Position numbers and translations under genes: made by a program | The notes under the pieces: model-generated | The model's database searches: none | What the model was told of the DNA's origin: nothing | What the model saw: the letters and a program-made list of their open reading frames with translations, nothing else | NCBI GenBank assembly: GCA_902459845.2 | Contig: CABPSV020000494.1 | Coordinates: 1-15,074 of the forward strand | Source: Hepatocystis sp. ex Piliocolobus tephrosceles | Taxonomy: Eukaryota; Apicomplexa; Aconoidasida; Haemosporida; Plasmodiidae | DNA: 15,074 nucleotides | Direction of reading: 5' to 3' | Shown: positions 8,183 through 15,074 of the stretch, piece by piece | Layout of the letters: every line of letters starts with the position of its first letter | How positions within the stretch are numbered: position 1 is the stretch's first letter

Positions 8183-11100
8183 ATGGATAACTATGAAACA
8201 TCCATTAAATTAAACAAAGTTATGTCACATTTCGATAAAAACGAAACATGTATAGATGAACATAATAATAAAGGGAATAATAGAAATAAAATTATAAAAA
8301 AAAAAAAAGTAAAAGATAGAGATAAATATTTTCAAAATTTTATTTATGATATTAATAAATGCAATAATAAAACAACTAACAAAAATGAATGTAATGACGT
8401 AAATTACATAACATCAAAACGTGTATTAAACACAAACAGATATATAAATATCGCAAAAAAAAATTCCAAAATTTTTGAAAATAATGACATGAATAATAAA
8501 ATAAATAAAATAGGTGATTTAAAACATGACAACAAAATTTTAAACGGTTATACAGAAAAGATTCAAAATAGCGTCAGTTCGATTGAATGTTTCAGTTCAA
8601 AGGAAAAAATATGTAACACTATAAAAAAAAAAGAAAAAACAAATTTAATAAGTTGCTATAAATATAATAATTTAAAAAATAAAAGTGATAGCTCTATAGA
8701 TATTGAAAATGATATGAATAACGATAAAAATAATTTATCCAAATACAGTCCAAACCCAATTGATTATATCAAATTAGTTAATAATAATTCCAGTTTATTT
8801 CATAAAGAAAATAGTGTTTCATCAAATAATAGTAAATATTTTAATTCATCAAGTGATGATGTAGATTCGTGTAAATTAAACAAAGAATATATTAAAAGTG
8901 ATAAAAAAATTTATTTAAAGAAAAAAAACAGTTGTAAAGATGTTTCATCACATGATGTTTTTGAATCTCCCAATAATGATTGTTCTAATGAATTAAACAA
9001 TAGTAATAATATTGCAAATGTTAATTTTAATTATTTTTCGAACGAGCGAAATATGTTGCAGGATATAAATTATGCGGATATCTCTAATGAACCGATTGAA
9101 CCAAATTTACACACAAACATACCAAAATCTACACGTTTAAATAGTTTTGAAGAAAATACCCTTTGTCAATCGTTAATTAAAGTAAAAGAAGATGTTTCGA
9201 TTTGTTTTAATAACAGTAACAGTAATAATTCAAAGTGTAATAAAAGTAATACTATTAGTGTAAAAAAGCAGATTACACAAAGAAAAAATTATAAAGATAA
9301 TAATATAGTACAATGTGTTGATGATAGGGTTAATGTTAATAACAATGAAGATAATATTTGCGGTTTTTACATGTTAGAAAATAATAATTATGAACCGATT
9401 GTTCCAGCAAACAATGTTGAACTGTCTTCCGTTTTAAAAGACATTAAAAATGTTAAGGATAACAAAAATGAAAAATTAAATAATATATACAACGCACATT
9501 TTAAATTATATGATAATAAAAAATGCAGGAAAAGTAATGAAAGAACATGTGAGGAGATAGAGGGGAGTAGTGTAGATTATTTTTGTTTAATAGATAAAAT
9601 GTTTGATTGTGAAAAAAAAAAAAAAATGTATTTACATAATACTAAATTATTGAAAAGGATGAGTAATAGAAAAGTGTTTAGTGATTCAGTACTTGTTACA
9701 AATAGAAAATTATTAATGAATGGATCACAATGTGAAAAGAAAATTAATAAAGATAGTGAGAGTTACGCTAATTGCGTTAGTAGACTTAGTACTATCAGTA
9801 ATAACATTGACAAATTTAATTATCACACGAATAAAAATTTTGGAGAAGAAATAAAACAAACAAGTAATATTATGTTTGATATAAAAAAGTGTAACTTATC
9901 TGAATTAAAACATGCACATGTTCCATATTTTAATACACGGAATGAACAAAAGAGATACGCGAGTAATTATAAATTATTTACATTTTTAAACGACTTATAT
10001 AAAAAATCAGACATTTTGAATAAATATATAGCAGTAAATCGAAATAATAACAGTTGTCGTCGTTGTTGCTATCATTTATATGATTATGCAATCCTTAATG
10101 ATGAATGTTATGGTTTTAATTGTAATAATATTAAAAATTATTGTAGTGCAAGTCATAATAACATAGATTGTAATTTTTTTTATAATAAAAAAAATAGAAT
10201 GCATTTACGAAGGTTCCAAAGTTGTTATTCTTTTGGTTTTAAAAATATCAACAAGGGAATAATTCATCTTCCTTGTTCTGTAAAAAATGATAAACTGAGT
10301 TCTCCTTTTTTAAAATATAACATAATATTAGAAAATATATTAACAAAAAGTGCTAATATTGATATGAAAAAAAGTTTGATGTCTAGATGGGTGGAAGGAA
10401 AAAAGTATGAATATACTACACGAAGTAAAAGTTTGAATAGTTTTTTTTACATAAGTAAGAATTATATTAATAATGAAAAAATTATAAACGTTAAGAAATT
10501 TAGAAGCATGAGTAATAGTTATTGTTATGAAGGTAAATATAAGAGCATAAATTGTGCAAATAATATTAGTATAAAAAAAAATAAATATTATGATAATAAA
10601 CAGTTGTATTATAATAATAAGAGTTTATCGAAAAGTCAAGATAATATGGTTTGTATAAATTCTAGTAACGTTTTTGATAAGAGTCGAAAATGTAGTAATA
10701 TGAATAAAAAAGCATTGTTTAACGAATTAACACATGAACAATTTGATAAAGTAAAAAACAAGTATAGTAGTAATGTTACATGTTTGCACAAAAAACGTTT
10801 TGAATTACAAGAGCCGTGTAAAGTAGAATCAGTATTAAACATAAAGGTGACCGATAACAACGACGCTGATAAAAATATTACATACGATGATAAAAAAGGT
10901 GAGCATAAAACTATATTTGATACATATACATTTCGTCAACCAAGTAAAAAAACATTTTATCCATTAAAAGCGGATAAAAAAGATGCGTGGTTTGTTCAAA
11001 ATGTGGAAGGAAAAAATGTGAACGAAAAAATTGTGGACCAAAAAAATGACAAAATTAGATCAAGTGTTGATAAGCAAATAAACTTTCACATTTTTCCGCG

Positions 11101-14100
11101 TAAAACCAAAACGTTTAAATGTATTACAACGAATAACAAATTACATGTTAAGAAAGACGTTATTCAAAAGGAAAAACCCGTACATTTGTCCATGTATGTG
11201 GAGAAACAGCAGAAACAAAACAATGTTTCTGTTTTTAGTAGAAAAAAACATATACACATAATTTCAAAGTTAAAATGTATAAAAGAAACTGGATTTGCAA
11301 AAAAAATCCCCAAAAAAAGCATATCTTTACCTACTATATACCACTATACTAATAAAAATGTAGATGATAAAATATTACATAGTAATAGGAACAATAAAAG
11401 AATAATAGAACATATATTGAACAATGAAAAAAAAAATGGGAATTTAAATAATGAATCAAAAACTGATGAAAAAGAAAAGTTTTTTTTTAATACCAGTTTA
11501 AAACAGAACGACTCATATAATAATTTTATAAATCCATTGTTAAAAACATGTTCACAAGTTTATTCTGAGAAAAATCAAAATATTGATAACTATGATGATG
11601 TGTATGACAAATGTACAGATATGAATAAAATAAAATTAAATAGTAATATAAATGGGGAAGATATAAAGAAAAGTAAGTATATGTACCAAAATAATATTTG
11701 TGAAAATAAATTAAAAAATTTTGTAAAAGTAGGAAAAGAAAAGGAAAGAAAAAAAGAAGATATTTTAAGTAACATGTCGAGTAATGAGTTTGAAAAAATA
11801 AAACACAAGATAAAACAGGATAAGATAAAACAGGATAAGATAAAACAGGATAAGATAAAACAAGATGAGATAAAACAGGGTAATGTAAAACATGATAAGA
11901 TAAAACAAGATGAGATAAAACAGGGTAATGTAAAACATGATAAGATAAAACAGGATAAGATAAAACAGGATAAGATAAAACAAGATGAGATAAAACAGGG
12001 TAATGTAAAACATGATAAGATAAAACATGATAAGATAAAACATGATAAGATAAAACAGGATAAGATAAAACAGGATAAAATAAAACAGGATAAAATAAAA
12101 CAGGATAAGAATAAAAATAATATATATGAAAAAAAGAAGAACACAGCAGTAATAGTAAATGATGCCAGTGATCTTATCAGTTGCACTGAGCTTATAGGAT
12201 GTAGTGGTGAAACAAAAGGTTTTTCAATATTATCGTTTAATTCATTTTCTCATTTTAATGATACTTGCTTAGATCATAGTAACGAATATAAAATAATCGG
12301 ATTAATTAATTATGGCGAAAAATCTCAAGTATATAAATGTATAAATATAAAGAATAAAAAAGTATATGCTATGAAAGTTGTGTCAAGAGAAGAAAGTGAT
12401 TTATATGTTAATAATTTTATGAAAAAATATATATTTTTAATAAAGAATCCATATAAAAATATTATATCTATATATGATATATTTAAAGATAATTTATATT
12501 ATTATATCATAATGGAATATTGTGAAGGATGTACTTTATTTGATTATTTTATGTCACTAGTACCTGATTCATTACATGCTAATGAAATAAAAAAAATCAT
12601 GAAGAATATTTTTTTAGCTTTGAATTTTTTACATTCCAAAAATTTAATACATAGAGATATTAAACTTGAAAATATTATGTTTAAAAAAAAAAAAAAAAAT
12701 TTAGATTATGAGATGTTTGGGAATAGTATGTTATATGATTATACTACTGATTCATTTTCTTCTGAACAAGAAACTATATCTTATTTAAAAACAGTAGGAC
12801 AAAAAAAAAAAAAAAGTGTTTATAAAAAACAATTGTCTTATTTCACTTTTATAAAAAATAAAAATGATGTATTTGATTCAAAAGGAAGTTATGTGAATAT
12901 TGATGATGGTGGTGGTGTTGGAGATAGTGATGATAGGTTAAATGTACATGGGTATGAAGGGAATCATAGAGGTGAATATTATTCACGTTATGGTAGCAAC
13001 TATTACAGTAATAGCAACTGTAGCAGCCAAAACAGTGACGAGAGCTATAGTACGTACAACAATAATAACAGTTATAGTAATAACAGTTATAGTAATAACA
13101 GTTATAGTAATAACAGTTATAGTAGTAACAGTTATAGTAGTAACAGTTATAGTAGTAACAGTTATAGTAGTAACTGTTATAGTACCGACAGTTATAGTGA
13201 CAGCCATAGCGAAAACTACAGCAACAGTAATGGCAGCTACAGCAGCGGTAATGACAGCTACAGTAACAACAACTACAGTAACGATAGTTACAGTAACAAC
13301 AACTACAGTAACGATAGTTACAGTAACAACAACTACAGTAACGATAGTTACAGTAACAACAACTACAGTAACGATAGTTACAGTAACAACTACAGTAACA
13401 ATAGATACAGTAACGACAACTACAGCTGCAATAATAACGATTCAGGTATAGATAGTTCCCCACCCTTTATTTGTAAAAAAATAACAAAATCGCTCGACTT
13501 GGATACGAACATTAATATATATAATGATAAAAAAAAAATAACGAATAAAGGAAATTTAAAACGAAAATCTATTTCTATGAGTACAGAATTATTAAAAAAA
13601 TCTGCGATAATACCTATTAATGTGTTTGGATCATCTTTATATACTAATAAAGTATCAAATTTTGACAAAGTTTCCAAATTTAAGGAAGATAATAATAATA
13701 TTCGTAACAATAGCAATAATAATAAAAATAACTATAAATTTACGAATAGCGTACTGAATAAAAGTTCTCTTTCATATATGACAATAAAAGAAAACAAATA
13801 TAAAGTTTGTGAACAAAAAAAAAAACTAAAAAAAAGAAGAAGAAAGAAGAAGAATATGCAAACAAAACATAAGAAGTGTAAATCATTAAATACAAATAAT
13901 TATTTATGCTTAATCGATATGGATATGATTGAATTTGGTTCAAATAATAATTCCAATATACATAAGATATGTAACATTATAGGTGGTACTGCTCCTTATA
14001 TGTCCCCTGAATCATTAGATGGTATTTTATCTACAAGTAACGATATGTGGGCATGTGGTGTAATTTTATATGTATTAATGGATGGTCGTTTCCCTTTTGA

Positions 14101-14293
14101 AATTAATAATGCGATGCCTATTTCTTTAAAAAAAAAAATTTTAATGCATACGAAGCCTTATTTTGATCCTAATGTTTGGCAGGAACACCCTGATGTTTTA
14201 GACTTATGTTTACGACTACTAGATCCAAACCCTTTAACAAGAATAAAAAATGCTAGAGAAGCATTAATTCATTGTTATTTTCGTGGCTCATGA
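8183..14293 (+). CDS. Large serine/threonine protein kinase with split C-terminal catalytic domain
   Basis: This is a 2036-residue single-exon protein. Residues 1 to about 1365 are Asn/Lys-rich with no recognised domain, a Cys/His cluster at 625-663 and a KIKQD array at 1210-1309. The kinase domain starts near 1370: degenerate glycine loop GLINYGEKSQV (1373-1383), AMK with Lys1398, IHRDIKLEN with Asp1492, Lys1494 and Asn1497, then an insert of about 410 residues between strands beta7 and beta8, LIDMDMIEFG with the metal-binding Asp1912 (DMD instead of DFG), GGTAPYMSPES with Glu1943 of the APE-type motif, and DMWACG with Asp1954. The domain ends at the protein terminus (REALIHCYF). The catalytic Lys and both Asp are present, so it is probably active. 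The alphaC Glu seems to be replaced by Lys. The style is nearest to CAMK-type kinases, but there are no EF hands, so it is not a canonical calcium-dependent kinase. A short C-rich leader precedes the ATG. The specific orthologue is not assigned. Confidence 0.9.
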   Translation: MDNYETSIKLNKVMSHFDKNETCIDEHNNKGNNRNKIIKKKKVKDRDKYFQNFIYDINKCNNKTTNKNECNDVNYITSKRVLNTNRYINIAKKNSKIFENNDMNNKINKIGDLKHDNKILNGYTEKIQNSVSSIECFSSKEKICNTIKKKEKTNLISCYKYNNLKNKSDSSIDIENDMNNDKNNLSKYSPNPIDYIKLVNNNSSLFHKENSVSSNNSKYFNSSSDDVDSCKLNKEYIKSDKKIYLKKKNSCKDVSSHDVFESPNNDCSNELNNSNNIANVNFNYFSNERNMLQDINYADISNEPIEPNLHTNIPKSTRLNSFEENTLCQSLIKVKEDVSICFNNSNSNNSKCNKSNTISVKKQITQRKNYKDNNIVQCVDDRVNVNNNEDNICGFYMLENNNYEPIVPANNVELSSVLKDIKNVKDNKNEKLNNIYNAHFKLYDNKKCRKSNERTCEEIEGSSVDYFCLIDKMFDCEKKKKMYLHNTKLLKRMSNRKVFSDSVLVTNRKLLMNGSQCEKKINKDSESYANCVSRLSTISNNIDKFNYHTNKNFGEEIKQTSNIMFDIKKCNLSELKHAHVPYFNTRNEQKRYASNYKLFTFLNDLYKKSDILNKYIAVNRNNNSCRRCCYHLYDYAILNDECYGFNCNNIKNYCSASHNNIDCNFFYNKKNRMHLRRFQSCYSFGFKNINKGIIHLPCSVKNDKLSSPFLKYNIILENILTKSANIDMKKSLMSRWVEGKKYEYTTRSKSLNSFFYISKNYINNEKIINVKKFRSMSNSYCYEGKYKSINCANNISIKKNKYYDNKQLYYNNKSLSKSQDNMVCINSSNVFDKSRKCSNMNKKALFNELTHEQFDKVKNKYSSNVTCLHKKRFELQEPCKVESVLNIKVTDNNDADKNITYDDKKGEHKTIFDTYTFRQPSKKTFYPLKADKKDAWFVQNVEGKNVNEKIVDQKNDKIRSSVDKQINFHIFPRKTKTFKCITTNNKLHVKKDVIQKEKPVHLSMYVEKQQKQNNVSVFSRKKHIHIISKLKCIKETGFAKKIPKKSISLPTIYHYTNKNVDDKILHSNRNNKRIIEHILNNEKKNGNLNNESKTDEKEKFFFNTSLKQNDSYNNFINPLLKTCSQVYSEKNQNIDNYDDVYDKCTDMNKIKLNSNINGEDIKKSKYMYQNNICENKLKNFVKVGKEKERKKEDILSNMSSNEFEKIKHKIKQDKIKQDKIKQDKIKQDEIKQGNVKHDKIKQDEIKQGNVKHDKIKQDKIKQDKIKQDEIKQGNVKHDKIKHDKIKHDKIKQDKIKQDKIKQDKIKQDKNKNNIYEKKKNTAVIVNDASDLISCTELIGCSGETKGFSILSFNSFSHFNDTCLDHSNEYKIIGLINYGEKSQVYKCINIKNKKVYAMKVVSREESDLYVNNFMKKYIFLIKNPYKNIISIYDIFKDNLYYYIIMEYCEGCTLFDYFMSLVPDSLHANEIKKIMKNIFLALNFLHSKNLIHRDIKLENIMFKKKKKNLDYEMFGNSMLYDYTTDSFSSEQETISYLKTVGQKKKKSVYKKQLSYFTFIKNKNDVFDSKGSYVNIDDGGGVGDSDDRLNVHGYEGNHRGEYYSRYGSNYYSNSNCSSQNSDESYSTYNNNNSYSNNSYSNNSYSNNSYSSNSYSSNSYSSNSYSSNCYSTDSYSDSHSENYSNSNGSYSSGNDSYSNNNYSNDSYSNNNYSNDSYSNNNYSNDSYSNNNYSNDSYSNNYSNNRYSNDNYSCNNNDSGIDSSPPFICKKITKSLDLDTNINIYNDKKKITNKGNLKRKSISMSTELLKKSAIIPINVFGSSLYTNKVSNFDKVSKFKEDNNNIRNNSNNNKNNYKFTNSVLNKSSLSYMTIKENKYKVCEQKKKLKKRRRKKKNMQTKHKKCKSLNTNNYLCLIDMDMIEFGSNNNSNIHKICNIIGGTAPYMSPESLDGILSTSNDMWACGVILYVLMDGRFPFEINNAMPISLKKKILMHTKPYFDPNVWQEHPDVLDLCLRLLDPNPLTRIKNAREALIHCYFRGS
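11810..12109 (+). repeat. KIKQD/IKQDE/VKHDK 15-bp array in the kinase
   Basis: Twenty contiguous five-residue units (residues 1210-1309) such as IKQDK, IKQDE, IKQGN, VKHDK and IKHDK span 300 bases. A 45-base higher-order block (IKQDE-IKQGN-VKHDK) occurs three times. The array is charged and regularly spaced, so it may form a long helix. It ends about 60 residues before the kinase domain. Confidence 0.93.
12674..13909 (+). other. Insert of about 410 residues inside the kinase domain
   Basis: This lies between HRDIKLENIMF and NYLCLIDMD, at the turn joining beta7 and beta8. It contains a Lys run, a Gly/Asp stretch, the Tyr-Ser-Asn repeat array, a KRKSISMST segment (Ser1796, Ser1798) and a KKRRRKKK basic block that could act as a nuclear signal. 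Large inserts at kinase loops are known in Plasmodium. The frame is continuous through it, so it is translated unless an unseen intron removes it. Confidence 0.85.
13067..13435 (+). repeat. NSYSN / NNNYSNDSYS repeat array in the kinase insert
   Basis: The left half is seven 15-base units (NSYSN, then NSYSS, residues from about 1629) plus diverged ones. The right half has four perfect 30-base copies encoding NNNYSNDSYS, spanning 13261-13380. Serine is written only with AGT/AGC across the array. It is rich in Tyr and Ser and probably disordered. Confidence 0.92.
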
Positions 14294-14368
14294 TGAAGGG
14301 AGTTATATATAGCGTAAAAAAAAAAAATAAATAAAAAAAAAAAGAGAGACAAAAAAAGAGACAAAAAT

Positions 14369-14381
14369 GGGGGGGGGGGGG
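14369..14381 (+). repeat. 13-base poly-G run
   Basis: Thirteen consecutive G are followed by AGTATTGGGTGTATGTGG, starting 76 bases after the kinase stop codon. It is the only long G run in the window. On the transcript strand it could form G-quadruplex-like structure. Confidence 0.9.
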
Positions 14382-14774
14382 AGTATTGGGTGTATGTGGT
14401 AGTATGTATATATAATAACTACCTATAAGTTTAACAACAACAAAAAAAAACAATAAAAAAAAAAAATAAAAAATAGTAAAAAAAATAAAAGGTAGTAAAA
14501 AAAAAAAAAAAGGTAGTAAAAAAAATTACATCCTTGTTTTTTTTTCTTATACATATTTTATACCTACAGTATTTGTTTGTGTGTTTATATACGTCAGTAT
14601 TCTTAATCTAAAGTAAGTATAGACCATGTACTAATAAATTGTTTTTTGCGTATTGTTTTATGTGAACGTTCAAGTAAAACACTATTTCGCATATGTTTTT
14701 AGTTTCTGTTTTTTTTTTTCAGTTATGTTAATTCTGCATGTTGTTTTTGTTGTTGTTTTTTTTGTTGTTTTTTT

Positions 14775-14888
14775 TGTTTTTGTTGTTGTTTTTGTTGTTG
14801 TTTTTGTTGTTGTTTTTGTTGTTGTTTTTGTTGTTGTTTTTGTTGTTGTTTTTGTTGTTGTTTTTGTTGTTGTTTTTGTTGTTGTTGT
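14775..14888. repeat. 12-bp minisatellite (GTTTTTGTTGTT)
   Basis: About nine contiguous 12-base copies are preceded by degenerate versions from about 14740. On the minus strand it reads as a Gln-Gln-Gln-Lys frame with no flanking domain, so it is annotated as non-coding. Confidence 0.9.
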
Positions 14889-15074
14889 TTTTTTGTTATA
14901 CCCCTTTTTATTGTTAATTTACCATCATATTGCACTCTTTTGTTTTACTGGTATATTTAATAATTTTATTTCATACATTTTTATTTTTTTTTTTTAATTC
15001 ATATTTAGCTACGTGTAGTGGGTTTATATTTATATATAAACTTATAATTATAATTAAATATATATATATATATA

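Larger units (their letters stand above)
14294..15074. other. Kinase 3' region and non-coding tail of the window
   Basis: After the TGA ending at 14293 comes A-rich sequence with AATAAA-like hexamers (about 14324-14340 and 14451-14480), a run of 13 G, further A-runs with repeated GGTAGTAAAAAA, and a 12-bp minisatellite. No gene is supported on either strand. The minus-strand Gln-rich frame here is only the minisatellite read backwards. Confidence 0.7.

Noticed and set aside
11590..12186. Long antisense frames (198 and 92 codons) across the KIKQD array
   Set aside because: They are open only because the repeat lacks stops on the reverse strand, and they give monotonous Cys-Phe-Ile-Leu repeats with no flanking domain.
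12849..13463. Antisense (204 codons) and alternate forward (169 codons) frames across the Tyr-Ser repeat
   Set aside because: They are shadows of the repeat array inside the kinase. The kinase frame continues into conserved catalytic motifs; these do not.
8183..14293. Naming the kinase a calcium-dependent protein kinase (CDPK)
   Set aside because: The catalytic domain is at the very C-terminus and no EF-hand DxDxDG loops were seen anywhere.
14723..14935. Gln/Lys-rich minus-strand frame of 70 codons
   Set aside because: It is the reverse reading of a 12-bp minisatellite, with no unique coding sequence on either side.
1..15074. CRISPR array, insertion sequence, tRNA, rRNA or subtelomeric repeat
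   Set aside because: The direct repeats are contiguous without unique spacers; no transposase or terminal inverted repeats, no tRNA B-box-like sequence, and no GGGTTYA-type telomere repeats were seen.

Overview
The window is nuclear DNA of a Plasmodium-type malaria parasite (Apicomplexa). The evidence is extreme A+T richness, poly-A/poly-T runs of up to 49 bases, (TA)n tracts, long non-coding spacers full of short tandem repeats, and proteins rich in Asn and Lys with low-complexity inserts inside otherwise conserved domains. The species cannot be fixed by eye. There is no sign of bacterial organisation, of a mobile element, or of CRISPR.

Layout. 1-1004: non-coding, downstream of the first gene. 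1005-3405 (minus): the 40S ribosome-assembly factor LTV1. I read it as three exons (3405-1618, 1385-1266, 1079-1005). The long open frame gives only the first 596 residues. The conserved C-terminal end lies in two small exons separated by AT-rich introns, one of which carries a 25-bp tandem repeat. 3406-4413: a 1-kb divergent promoter region with a 20-bp minisatellite. 4414-5379 (plus): an unrecognised all-helical protein of 321 residues with a basic N-terminus, possibly mitochondrial and possibly of the helical-repeat RNA-binding type. 5380-8182: a 2.8-kb spacer holding several minisatellites and one more complex island around 5950-6170. 8183-14293 (plus): a single-exon 2036-residue serine/threonine kinase. 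Its catalytic domain is at the extreme C-terminus and is split by an insert of about 410 residues rich in Tyr-Ser-Asn repeats. 14294-15074: the kinase 3' region, with a run of 13 G and a 12-bp minisatellite.

The three genes show no operon-like relation. LTV1 and the 321-residue gene share a divergent upstream region; the helical gene and the kinase are in tandem. Nothing here forms a clear new multi-gene system. The points most worth following are the recovered LTV1 terminal exons, the unusual kinase (DMD in place of DFG, degenerate glycine loop, giant insert, adjoining KIKQD array, Cys/His cluster), the G13 run in an otherwise AT-only spacer, and the possible extra exon or RNA near 5950-6170.
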